A DNA stretch of 64,000 bases from NCBI GenBank assembly GCA_024742305.1, contig JANSYQ010000014.1, positions 1 through 64,000 of the forward strand. The letters run 5' to 3'. The stretch is from a bacterium (GTDB lineage Bacteria > Bacteroidota > Bacteroidia > Flavobacteriales_D > Crocinitomicaceae). Numbering within the stretch: position 1 is the first letter of the stretch; every line of letters begins with the position of its first letter. Below are positions 8,494 through 16,899 of this stretch, in pieces. A program made the translations under genes and the position numbers. The notes beneath the pieces were generated by a model, which was not told the origin of the DNA, did no database searches, and was given only the letters and a program-made list of their open reading frames with translations.

Positions 8494-9081
8494 TCAATCC
8501 AACCGGTTCGCCACTGCCTTCTCAATCCGGTCAAAAAACTGGTGCGGCAAATACGTCCTCCATTCAATGGTATCCATCTCCCCGCCCATAATAAAATACT
8601 GATCCACTCCAACGGCTTGCATTTCGGCTTCCACATGTTCATGAAAGTTGATCATTGCCACCCAGCCTTCGCCAATATCATCGATCCATTCCTCGTAATA
8701 ACATTCATCAGATCCGTGGAAATTCAGCACGTTCTCGCCAATCAAAATGAATTTGTCAATGCCTTCCTGAATAAGCGTATCAATGATATCCCGCTTCAAA
8801 ATCATGATGTCGTTTTCAATCGCATCGTTCCATTCGCCAATCATTTCAATCACGGCGTATCCCGCGTGATAATCGGCGTATAAAATTTTCAAATAAAGCG
8901 TAGGTGAGCCAATGTGATCCCACTGCGGATGAATGAGGTAATTGTACACGCGATTGCCAAATTCAAACTCGCTGTATTCGCGCTCATAAAACGGCGATTG
9001 CAAATCTTCAGAAGCAACGTACAAATTCCTCCAATGGTAATATGGTTCAATCGTATGCACGGTACAAAGGTATTCCAACAA
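8494..9081 (-). CDS. conserved hypothetical cytoplasmic protein
   Basis: The 195-residue protein has no signal peptide or membrane segment. It is rich in acidic and aromatic residues, with segments such as KFILIGENVLNFHGSD and YFIMGGEMDTIEWRTYLP. I have no family name for it. It resembles a protein of similar length often found in Flavobacteriales, but no function can be given. The start ATG is at 9079-9081. An in-frame start further upstream is not evident. It stands alone, convergent with the cytochrome operon and divergent from the next lipoprotein gene. Confidence 0.6.
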   Translation of the reverse strand: MLEYLCTVHTIEPYYHWRNLYVASEDLQSPFYEREYSEFEFGNRVYNYLIHPQWDHIGSPTLYLKILYADYHAGYAVIEMIGEWNDAIENDIMILKRDIIDTLIQEGIDKFILIGENVLNFHGSDECYYEEWIDDIGEGWVAMINFHEHVEAEMQAVGVDQYFIMGGEMDTIEWRTYLPHQFFDRIEKAVANRLD

Positions 9082-9152
9082 TTCGGATTTTTTGGCATAA
9101 TTAATGCTCTAAGATTCCTTAAATTTATAACTCAAATCTTCAGTCATTACCT

Positions 9153-10367
9153 ATGTTAAAGAAAATCAGCTTTTTCGCACTAGCCGCACTAATTTTTGTT
9201 GGATGTAGCTCAGATAAAGAGGAGAAAAAAGAACCACGCAGTTTTAAAGACTCCGTGTACGCATTCGTGAATACGCAACCGAATATTGTTGGGTATGGAC
9301 GCGCTGATGTACGTACCATTATGGATGAAAGTAACATCGAGAAAGTGGGTGTTTTTGATCTTTTTGTGGCAGAAACGTACCGTGAAATAAAAACGCAAGT
9401 CGATGCGAATTCTCCCGTGTATTTCGCTACAACAACCACGGAGGGACACACGGACCTGACAGTTTATGCCATGTTTAAGTTGAAAAACAAGAAGAAATTT
9501 GTGACCGACTGGACAAACATGGGCTATGAGTTCAAAGAGCATAATGGTATTACATACGCTGAAGATGAAGGCTATGTTCTGTCTGCAAAGGACAATACCT
9601 TAATGGTTATTGCTGCACCGGGAGATTTTGACGGGAAAAAACTCGTTTCGCAAGCGTATAAGTCGACTGAGGGTAAGATAGCTCCTGATTGGATGAAAAA
9701 GCAGTTGGAAACAAAAGGTGACTTCGTGATGCACATGAATATGGATGAATTGAGAGCGAACGATCGAAATCTAGCCTTGCTGCCCTCAGGAATAGAACTG
9801 GATTTCACTTTGAATTTCGCGAAGGGAATGATGGAATTTGAGGCAGTTATGAATGATTTCGACAAACTGAAGTCTCAATTGAATATGGAAATGACTGATG
9901 AGCCTATCATCACCAAAAAAGTCACAGACGAACAAGGCAACATCGTTTTAGCGATGCAGCTAAGTGCAAAAAGTCAACTGATGGATATGGTGGGAATGAA
10001 TGCCGACGAATTATCCCGAAGAATTAACAGTGTTCCAATGATGCTGGACGATGTAGAGGCTACTTTGACAGTGAGTAATATGAACGACACGGATCAAGTA
10101 ACAATGCCATCCGGTAAAAAGATGGGCGGGCAATACATGGAAATGTTAATTAACTTGGATGCCCTCATGGGAACCATGCCGAAATTTGAGGAACAGAAAG
10201 AATACTGGAGCAAACTTGACTATGCAACCTTGTCGGTAACGAAAGAGGGAAAATTGAAAGCAACTATTAAGACAGACGAAGAAGGTCAAAACTTTTTAGC
10301 AACAATATTCATGAGCGTTGATGACTTCCTCAATAACGGAGGATTAGCGATGCTGATGACTATGTAA
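9153..10367 (+). CDS. lipoprotein of a DUF4836-like type, unknown function
   Basis: The 404-residue protein has a lipobox with Cys18 (FVGC) and then an acidic, Lys-rich spacer. The body is made of alternating strands and helices, starting with VYAFVNTQPNIVGYGRADVRTIMD and including repeated GDFVMHMNMDEL-type segments. The layout (exposed lipoprotein, a two-domain body with an apparent internal repeat of about 180 residues) recalls DUF4836/DUF3352 proteins of Bacteroidota, but I cannot confirm the family. It is followed 13 bases later by msrB on the same strand and could be co-transcribed with it. Confidence 0.6.
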   Translation: MLKKISFFALAALIFVGCSSDKEEKKEPRSFKDSVYAFVNTQPNIVGYGRADVRTIMDESNIEKVGVFDLFVAETYREIKTQVDANSPVYFATTTTEGHTDLTVYAMFKLKNKKKFVTDWTNMGYEFKEHNGITYAEDEGYVLSAKDNTLMVIAAPGDFDGKKLVSQAYKSTEGKIAPDWMKKQLETKGDFVMHMNMDELRANDRNLALLPSGIELDFTLNFAKGMMEFEAVMNDFDKLKSQLNMEMTDEPIITKKVTDEQGNIVLAMQLSAKSQLMDMVGMNADELSRRINSVPMMLDDVEATLTVSNMNDTDQVTMPSGKKMGGQYMEMLINLDALMGTMPKFEEQKEYWSKLDYATLSVTKEGKLKATIKTDEEGQNFLATIFMSVDDFLNNGGLAMLMTM

Positions 10368-10380
10368 TTAAATCAAAATA

Positions 10381-10758
10381 ATGGCGAAGGAAAGAGAAGA
10401 TTGGAACGAGTTGACGCCAGAAGAAACGCGTGTGATTATCAATAAGGGAACAGAAATGCCCTTCACTGGAGAGTTCAATGGATTTAAAGAGAAGGGAACC
10501 TATATCTGTCGACAATGTGAAGCAGCGCTATATCGATCTGAAGATAAATTCAATTCAGGATGCGGATGGCCGTCTTTTGATGACGAAATTGAAGGTGCAG
10601 TAAAACGTGTGCTCGATGCCGATGGAAGAAGGGTAGAAATTGTATGTGCAAATTGCGATGGTCACCTTGGACACGTTTTCGAAGGAGAGCGTTTTACAGA
10701 AAAGAATACGCGTCACTGCGTAAATTCAATTTCGATGAAATTTATCCCGCATGAATAA
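10381..10758 (+). CDS. msrB: peptide-methionine (R)-S-oxide reductase
   Basis: MsrB repairs the R form of methionine sulfoxide in proteins, using thioredoxin as reductant. The 125-residue sequence shows the Zn-binding pairs CRQC (43-46) and CANC (89-92), the GCGWPSF block (60-66) with the resolving Cys61, the HLGHVF motif, and the catalytic Cys113 in RHCVNS. The length matches a single-domain MsrB without a signal peptide, so it acts in the cytoplasm. It is 13 bases behind the lipoprotein gene and overlaps the next gene by 8 bases, so the three genes probably form an operon. Confidence 0.97.
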   Translation: MAKEREDWNELTPEETRVIINKGTEMPFTGEFNGFKEKGTYICRQCEAALYRSEDKFNSGCGWPSFDDEIEGAVKRVLDADGRRVEIVCANCDGHLGHVFEGERFTEKNTRHCVNSISMKFIPHE

Positions 10759-11446
10759 TTGGTTATCCAAGTCATTCGTAATTGTCGGTTTAATTTTAGT
10801 AGGCTGTTCCTTTCATCGTGGTAGTTTGGAGTCGAGTTCTTCAGACGAACCTGTGGAACATGTTGATATGGCAATGGGAGTTTCAACGACGGTAAAAGTC
10901 TTTGGAATAGGAAGTACGAACAAGGATGCCTTGATTCAAGAAGCGCGTCAAAAAATGATCATCAATCGACCTTTAGAGAACGATGAAGTGTACGGTCAAA
11001 TAACCACAGATGTCAAAAACACTTGGTTTCTATTTGTCAATAAGCAAAAGGTAACCATGACAGCCGATATTGTTATTCCAAAAGAAGACCCCTCAACTCC
11101 AACATATACACAGAAATATTTAGAGCAACTTCAATATGGTCAGTCCATTTATGACACCTTGTTTCAAATAGGTGACACAGTTATTATCGACTTAACGACC
11201 AAAGCTGAAGTGATTGGATATGAAGGAAGTGAGGGGCAGAAACTACGTGTTCAATTTAATTCTAATTCCGGTAAGCTTAAAAACAAGGTGGTTCGCGCCC
11301 AAGGAGCATTTGTCATCGTGAACAACTATGACGGAAGCAGAGAGGTAAAAGAGGAAATGGGCAAAGGAAAAATAATTGCATTTGGTGTAAGTAAAGACCT
11401 CTACAGAGGAAAGGACGGTCTCAATTACAAATATTCTAGCAATTAA
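10751..11446 (+). CDS. DUF6567-like lipoprotein, unknown function
   Basis: The 231-residue protein has a lipobox with Cys19 (LVGC). Residues about 35-115 include the segment VSTTVKVFGIGSTNKDALIQEA, then AR..M.IN..L...EVYGQITTDVK, followed by strands that carry MTADIVIP. I recall this FGIG...EA pattern from the DUF6567 family of Bacteroidota lipoproteins, but I am not certain. The rest (about 130-231) is a strand-rich region with a GDTVIIDLTTKAEVIGYEGS motif. The start overlaps the end of msrB by 8 bases. It is convergent with the transglycosylase gene, and the two stop regions overlap by 4 bases. Confidence 0.65.
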   Translation: MNNWLSKSFVIVGLILVGCSFHRGSLESSSSDEPVEHVDMAMGVSTTVKVFGIGSTNKDALIQEARQKMIINRPLENDEVYGQITTDVKNTWFLFVNKQKVTMTADIVIPKEDPSTPTYTQKYLEQLQYGQSIYDTLFQIGDTVIIDLTTKAEVIGYEGSEGQKLRVQFNSNSGKLKNKVVRAQGAFVIVNNYDGSREVKEEMGKGKIIAFGVSKDLYRGKDGLNYKYSSN

Positions 11447-12420
11447 TTCGACGCACCTTTTGCACGTTCGTGCACAATCAATCCTGATGCGCAGTTGAGA
11501 ATAATTTCAGCGTCTTTCTTCACCATGTCGTTCAGAATTAACTGAGAGGCCAATGCCAGCTGTGTGTAGTTTTGCGAGTTATTTCCAAAGTTCGCCGCAG
11601 AATTGATCCACATGTTGGTAATGAGTTCTTGCCCTCCTTCTTCCGGAGCAATTTTATTCACAACTGCTGCCACATTATACGATCCGGCATGATACACGTG
11701 CAGCACGAACAAACGGAACCAAAGATCATTTTCTGAGTATTCCAACGCATGTGCATCCAAAATTCTGCGTGCTTCAGGAATGCAAATCTTCTTTATCAAT
11801 TGTGAAGCGCCATAAGCACTTCGATCAAAGTCCTCACGCTCATCTGTGTAACGATTAACAGTCAAACCTTGCGCACGTGCTACTTTTGGCATCAACTGGA
11901 ACGGTCCGTAAGCACCCACACGTGATTTTTTCATTTGACCAGGACTTTCAATCAACAATATGGCCTGCGCATACCACGGATCTACGTCATTCAACTCAAA
12001 TGCTGCAATTCCGCGAGATAATTGAGGATAAACAGCATCAAACTGATAAAAGTGATTTTTCCCAGTGGTAACAAAAATACGATCTTCCGAGGTCAAACCA
12101 AAGTGAGTTCGAACACTATCACGATAGGAATCCTTTTCAGCATCTGTCTGCGCGTTCCAGTCCTTATTGCTCATTATAGCAAATACTTGTCGCGTTTTCG
12201 CCACGTTCACAATGCACGAATCAGGACTCAATGCCATAATTTGACGCCAAAAATTTGGGTGTGCCAGCTGGTCCCATCCCTCATTAATTATTGGGTCGGC
12301 ACTAACAATGACAGAAAGACTGTCACCAGCTTTTACTTCAATTTTATCGGAGTCCCAAGGAGATTGTCCGTAGGCTAGTGTGAGCGTTGTGAACGCGAGA
12401 AATGTAAGGAGAATACGCAT
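11443..12420 (-). CDS. periplasmic lytic transglycosylase (SLT domain)
   Basis: The 325-residue protein has a signal peptide (MRILLTFLAFTTLTLAYGQ). Residues about 150-270 form the SLT fold: catalytic Glu158 in the motif ES (LLIESPGQ), then GAYGPFQLMP (169-178), a variant of the GLMQ(L/I)MP block, and the downstream YGASQLIKKI helix and HVYHAGSYNVAAVV block corresponding to the AYNAG motif. The protein is expected to cleave peptidoglycan to 1,6-anhydro products. No LysM domain is visible. It stands alone, divergent from yidD. Confidence 0.87.
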   Translation of the reverse strand: MRILLTFLAFTTLTLAYGQSPWDSDKIEVKAGDSLSVIVSADPIINEGWDQLAHPNFWRQIMALSPDSCIVNVAKTRQVFAIMSNKDWNAQTDAEKDSYRDSVRTHFGLTSEDRIFVTTGKNHFYQFDAVYPQLSRGIAAFELNDVDPWYAQAILLIESPGQMKKSRVGAYGPFQLMPKVARAQGLTVNRYTDEREDFDRSAYGASQLIKKICIPEARRILDAHALEYSENDLWFRLFVLHVYHAGSYNVAAVVNKIAPEEGGQELITNMWINSAANFGNNSQNYTQLALASQLILNDMVKKDAEIILNCASGLIVHERAKGASN

Positions 12421-12537
12421 TTTTGTTCGATTGTACTGCTAAAATAACGCCAATCTCGGGTGTTTTGTTACAATTCACAGGAGCTAATCCACAGCATATC
12501 GTTAAAATCGCCTAATTTTAACGGTAATTGTAGGTTC

Positions 12538-12786
12538 ATGCAGGTTCTTCGACTCATTTTGGGAGCTCCCATTATTATACTGGTTAAAATTTATCAATGG
12601 ATCATTAGTCCGTTGTACCCAGCGACGTGTCGTTACACGCCCACCTGTTCTTCTTACATGATTGAAGCCATCCGAGTTTGGGGTCCGCTGAAAGGATCGT
12701 GGTTGGGATTGAAACGAATTGCTTCTTGTCATCCTTGGGGTGGTCACGGACATGATCCTGTTCCTGAACGAAAGAAGAAGTCTTAA
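12538..12786 (+). CDS. yidD: membrane protein insertion efficiency factor YidD
   Basis: YidD is a small membrane-associated protein that aids YidC-dependent insertion. I chose the start [11 protein letters not shown], giving 82 residues; a longer frame from 12460 has no support. The signature is complete: [25 protein letters not shown], split here as the ISPL..P.TCR.TPTCS.Y.IEAI pattern, then [15 protein letters not shown]. The Cys, Tyr and Pro residues match the family. It is not next to yidC or rnpA in this window. A GCTCC/GGAGC hairpin lies between it and the following convergent gene. Confidence 0.95.
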   Translation: MQVLRLILGAPIIILVKIYQWIISPLYPATCRYTPTCSSYMIEAIRVWGPLKGSWLGLKRIASCHPWGGHGHDPVPERKKKS

Positions 12787-12846
12787 AGTACCTCTCGGCT
12801 CCGCTTTGCTTCGCTGGAGCTTCTCCTTCATAGCTAGCATTTGGCT

Positions 12847-14187
12847 CTACTCCGCAAACCGCAGCAAAGTCCTTTTGGAAATCAACTCATACGCCATGAC
12901 ACCTAACAAAATGAGGTACTCAAGCTGAATCAACCAAAAGAAAGTATCCGAACCTTTGGACCAATATCCATAAGCGGCGTAGGTGATAAAAATGAGCCCA
13001 CTCCATACAATTCCAAAGGAAAAACGAGTGAATATGGACAAGCCCAAAATCGTAATTACATACCAAGGATGCACGGTTGTGGCGAAGAGATAATAGACTG
13101 TCAACCCGAAAATCATGTAATTCAACATTGAAACGAAATCCCGTTTCCCACCAAAAAAGGCAAGGCATAATGTAATGAACATACCCATTTTCGAAAGGTT
13201 TTCGCCATAAATATCTGTTCGGAACCAGCCGTAAATATCTTTTCCGTATTGGAGATAATGATAGTACAAGAATGAGTTGAACTCGAATGCATGAAAGTAT
13301 AAGTCGAGACTGTTCAAGAAGTTCATGTAATTGTCGAGGCGCAAATAAACAATTGCCAGTAAAACGACAAAGATTCCCGTTGCGCTATATACGAAAGCAC
13401 TCTTCTGCCAGCCAAGGTAGCGCAGTAAGAACGGTAGTAATACCAGCGGAATAAGTTTTACATGGATTGCGAATGCAAGAAATAACGCTGCCCAAATCCA
13501 TTTTTGTTGGATGAGGAAATACAACCCAATGACAAAGAAAGAGAGCATGACTCCCTCAAAGTGCACATTGCCCATGGTCTCTATCAACCAAAGCGGATTC
13601 AATGCAAGAATGAACATTTTTTTGCGCGACAGCCGGAAATGCTCCAAAATTTTCAGTAGGTACCGCAACCCGATAATTTGGGTAATGAAAATCAAGGATT
13701 TCAACACGATAAGATTCACCGTTACGGAGTTTGAAAATGCATTGGCAATAACAAAATACCCCTGATTGATGGTCGGATAGCACGTGTAATGGCGTTGAGA
13801 TAATTCCGTTATTCCGCTGTACAATTCTTGCATGTAAGGGGCAGACTTATACTCGTCCTGAAGAATCAGATCTTTTGGAAGATGGTCGAATGGATTTTTT
13901 CCGGTCCAAGTTATTGCTCCATCCCAAAGGAAACGATAGTAGTCGGGAGATAAGTTCGGAAGGAAGAAAAAAGCCGTGAGATGCGCAATCAGTCCTACGC
14001 CGATGAGGTAGTTAAACGAAACATTTTTTTTGTAGAGTAGGAGAACATATCCAAGGAAACTACCTCCGTACAGGGTGAAGAGCACAGTTGTGTTTGCACG
14101 ACCCACCCAAGAGAACAGCGCCCCAATGAAAACAAGATAAAGTAATGAGATGAAATGCGTTGACCAAGAATTGGTGCCTGCATTCAT
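12847..14187 (-). CDS. GT-C superfamily glycosyltransferase (GT87/mannosyltransferase-like)
   Basis: The 446-residue protein has about 10-12 hydrophobic helices. Near residue 80-95 it carries SPDYYRFLWDGAITWTGKNPF, a segment typical of GT-C polyprenyl-phosphate-sugar-dependent transferases, in which the Asp residues of the first large periplasmic loop are catalytic. It most resembles GT87 and polyprenol-phosphate mannosyltransferases. It should act at the periplasmic face, taking a sugar from a lipid-linked donor. It is the last gene of a three-gene operon: its ATG shares one base with the stop of the upstream gene (TAATG). The partner DPM1-like GT2 could make its donor. Confidence 0.8.
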   Translation of the reverse strand: MNAGTNSWSTHFISLLYLVFIGALFSWVGRANTTVLFTLYGGSFLGYVLLLYKKNVSFNYLIGVGLIAHLTAFFFLPNLSPDYYRFLWDGAITWTGKNPFDHLPKDLILQDEYKSAPYMQELYSGITELSQRHYTCYPTINQGYFVIANAFSNSVTVNLIVLKSLIFITQIIGLRYLLKILEHFRLSRKKMFILALNPLWLIETMGNVHFEGVMLSFFVIGLYFLIQQKWIWAALFLAFAIHVKLIPLVLLPFLLRYLGWQKSAFVYSATGIFVVLLAIVYLRLDNYMNFLNSLDLYFHAFEFNSFLYYHYLQYGKDIYGWFRTDIYGENLSKMGMFITLCLAFFGGKRDFVSMLNYMIFGLTVYYLFATTVHPWYVITILGLSIFTRFSFGIVWSGLIFITYAAYGYWSKGSDTFFWLIQLEYLILLGVMAYELISKRTLLRFAE

Positions 14188-16106
14188 TACCCTTTCGCTT
14201 TACGACCGTATAATTCGCCGAGTGAATAGAAGAATACCAAGCCGTAACCAATGGTCAACATCAAGTGGAACGGAACCATTCCGATATCGCCATAAATTGC
14301 ACGGTTGATGGTAGTGAACCCAAACAACAAGAACAGCAATCCTTCTCCAATATTGAGGATGGAAATACTTTTCTTATCATATTTATTTCCTTTGAATTCG
14401 CTCTTCACGTTTACGTTGAATTTCGGCGTTCTAACAAACGAACTCTTGATGCCCAAATATCCTTCCAGTACTGCCACGGTATTGTTCAAAGCCAAGCCCA
14501 TGGATACAATTAAGAATTGGAAGAAGCGTGCTACAAATCGAATAATAGAAAGAGGAATGTTCGATGTTTTATCACGGTATGCATGCCAGTAATAGAACAT
14601 CAAGAACAGAGTACTTGAAAGGAAAATCGCTCCCCAAACAAGGAAGGAATTCAGGTCAGAAAAGCTATCCTTGATATGCAAAATAGGCAAACTCAAAAGT
14701 GAAAGAAGCAAGATAAAGATGAAAACAGATGAGTTGAACAAATGCGAGAGTCCGTGAATACGATCTGAGAAACGTACTCCTTTCGCTGTGATGATCGTTT
14801 TCCACATCTTCACAAAACACTCGGCACCTCCTTTCATCCAGCGGTGTTGCTGACTTTTCAAAGCCGACATAGTAATAGGAAGTTCAGCCGGAGCAATAAC
14901 GTCCTCCAAGTATTGAAAACGCCACCCTTTCAACTGAGCACGATAACTCAAGTCCAAGTCTTCTGTCAAGGTGTCGTGTTCCCAACCTCCAGCGTCTTCA
15001 ATACATTTTTTACGCCATACTCCACCTGTTCCATTGAAGTTGATGAAGTGTCCGGAAGCATTTCGTCCGCCTTGCTCAATTGCAAAGTGACCGTTCAAAC
15101 CAAAGGCCTGAAGCTCGGTTAAAATAGAATATTTTTTATTGATGTGTCCCCATCGTGTTTGTACCACTCCGACGTTATCATCTTGGAAGTAAGGCATTGT
15201 TTTTTGTAGGAAGTCTTTCTCCGGAACGAAGTCAGCATCAAAAATGGCAATGAAGTCACCTTCTACACGATCCATGGCAGCGTCCAACGCACCAGCTTTG
15301 TAACCTACACGATCTACACGGTGAATGTGTTGAATGTTGACTCCTCGTGCAGCAACTTCTGCTACCTTCTTCGCAATAACTTCTACGGTTTCATCGGTGG
15401 AATCATCCAAAACTTGAATCTGGAACTTGTCTGCCGGGTAATCGAATGCCGCGACAGTTTCAATGATTCGCTCAGCAACGTACAACTCGTTGAACATGGG
15501 AAGTTGAACGGTAACTTTTGGCGTTGTCTCGGGATCATAAATAGGTTTCTCTTCTTCAATTTTACCGTGTTTCTTACGGTACTTGTTGCGCACGTATGCA
15601 ATGGCAAGTGATAATTGAAGAATACTGTAGAACAAGATCAATAGAAGACATGCAAAGTAGAAGATCACAATAACTTTACTTACCCAATGCGACCAAAAGT
15701 GCTCCTGTCCGTATGCGTCTCCCCAATCTAACAACCATGATACTTTACGCCCCACCTCCAAGTCACTTTGGGTGTAGCCATTAAGGTCTTTTTCAACGAG
15801 TTTAATCTTTGCTTCTTTCTTACGATAGGTTTTGTCGACTACCTCAAGCTTGTGCTTTCCTAATGGAACATCTCTGAAAGTATATACTCCGTTTTCGTTG
15901 GTTTTGGTTTCTAGAACAGACGCGTCTTCCAGCACCAATTGCAAGTCTACATTTTCGAGTGGTTTCTCCGTTTTGGTATCAATAATGGTTCCCTTAACGT
16001 ATTTAACGTTCTGACCAAAAGAGGTCATCGCCATTAGCACGAAAATCAATGTAGCAGCAATTTGCATTATAAGTGTGTTGGGTTTTTGGAAAATGTGTCG
16101 ACGCAT
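14187..16106 (-). CDS. cellulose-synthase-like GT2 glycosyltransferase with N-terminal periplasmic beta-sandwich
   Basis: A processive GT2 enzyme of 639 residues. The N-terminus is a signal-like helix (about 14-31), then a carboxypeptidase-regulatory-like beta-sandwich (about 33-105: GTIIDTKTEKPLENV, then NENGVYTFRDVPLGKH). A transmembrane helix follows at about 143-172. The cytoplasmic GT2 domain (about 190-425) has the D,D,D,QxxRW signature: DDS (234-236), DAD (290-292), TED (381-383) and QQHRW (419-423). Further helices follow up to the C-terminus. It would polymerise a sugar such as glucose or mannose across the membrane. The product cannot be told from sequence. It sits 6 bases behind the DPM1-like GT2 gene and overlaps the GT-C gene by one base. 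Confidence 0.85.
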   Translation of the reverse strand: MRRHIFQKPNTLIMQIAATLIFVLMAMTSFGQNVKYVKGTIIDTKTEKPLENVDLQLVLEDASVLETKTNENGVYTFRDVPLGKHKLEVVDKTYRKKEAKIKLVEKDLNGYTQSDLEVGRKVSWLLDWGDAYGQEHFWSHWVSKVIVIFYFACLLLILFYSILQLSLAIAYVRNKYRKKHGKIEEEKPIYDPETTPKVTVQLPMFNELYVAERIIETVAAFDYPADKFQIQVLDDSTDETVEVIAKKVAEVAARGVNIQHIHRVDRVGYKAGALDAAMDRVEGDFIAIFDADFVPEKDFLQKTMPYFQDDNVGVVQTRWGHINKKYSILTELQAFGLNGHFAIEQGGRNASGHFINFNGTGGVWRKKCIEDAGGWEHDTLTEDLDLSYRAQLKGWRFQYLEDVIAPAELPITMSALKSQQHRWMKGGAECFVKMWKTIITAKGVRFSDRIHGLSHLFNSSVFIFILLLSLLSLPILHIKDSFSDLNSFLVWGAIFLSSTLFLMFYYWHAYRDKTSNIPLSIIRFVARFFQFLIVSMGLALNNTVAVLEGYLGIKSSFVRTPKFNVNVKSEFKGNKYDKKSISILNIGEGLLFLLFGFTTINRAIYGDIGMVPFHLMLTIGYGLVFFYSLGELYGRKAKG

Positions 16107-16112
16107 CTTTCG

Positions 16113-16802
16113 TTAAAAACGGTACTTAAAAACCGCAAATATAATCTTTATTCCCGCAAGTATGGTCCCTTTTACCGTGCCACTTACTTTCGAAACTCCA
16201 ATGCGTTTGCGGTATTTCACTGGAACTTCGCAGAATTTCATTTTGTGTTTCGCCGCTTTGATCTGCATTTCTATCGTCCAACCATAGGTTTTATCAGACA
16301 TTTTGAGCTTTTCTAATGCATCTGCTTTGATGGCACGAAAAGGTCCCAAGTCAGAAAATTTGGCACCATAGAAAATACGCATAAGTTTCGTAGCGAGCCA
16401 GTTACCGAATACTTGTTGCGGGGTGAGAGATCCTTTTTCGCGTTTACCGAGTACGCGCGATCCAATGACCATATCGTGATCATTTTCCAAAATCGGTCGG
16501 ACAACGTCAATAATTTCCTCGGGATAATCGGAGTAATCGCCATCTAAAAAAACGACAATTTCGGTTTGCAACTCCCTTGACTTCTCGATGCCTTTCAAAC
16601 AGGCCCAACCATATCCTTTTCGAGGTTCGTCCATCACGATGGCACCGGCGTCGCTTGCTACCTGAACCGTATTGTCTGTTGAATTATTGTTCACCACAAT
16701 TACGTGAGCAACCAAGTCCCGTGGGATGTCACGAACAACTTTTCCGATGGATTTTTCCTCATTAAAAGCTGGAATAATAACGGAGATGATAGGTGTGTTC
16801 AT
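16113..16802 (-). CDS. GT2 glycosyltransferase, dolichyl/polyprenyl-phosphate mannose synthase-like
   Basis: The 229-residue cytosolic-facing GT2 enzyme has the VSVIIPAFNEEKSIGKVV start, the NNNSTDNT loop, and FLDGDYSDYPE with the metal-binding DGD. A hydrophobic end (about 205-229) may associate with the membrane. DPM1-type enzymes transfer a sugar from a nucleotide donor to polyprenyl phosphate on the cytoplasmic side. Genes encoding such an enzyme, a cellulose-synthase-like GT2 and a GT-C transferase lie in one operon. That makes polyprenyl-phosphate-sugar a natural product of this enzyme and donor for the GT-C partner; this link is inference. It is the first gene of the operon. Confidence 0.85.
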   Translation of the reverse strand: MNTPIISVIIPAFNEEKSIGKVVRDIPRDLVAHVIVVNNNSTDNTVQVASDAGAIVMDEPRKGYGWACLKGIEKSRELQTEIVVFLDGDYSDYPEEIIDVVRPILENDHDMVIGSRVLGKREKGSLTPQQVFGNWLATKLMRIFYGAKFSDLGPFRAIKADALEKLKMSDKTYGWTIEMQIKAAKHKMKFCEVPVKYRKRIGVSKVSGTVKGTILAGIKIIFAVFKYRF

Positions 16803-16899
16803 TGGATAATTTGGGGCAAAGATAACGAAAGAAAGACGCTAGATGCTAGACATTCAGACACTAGAATGTATGCGAATGCCTTCAATGATTATCCAGTGT

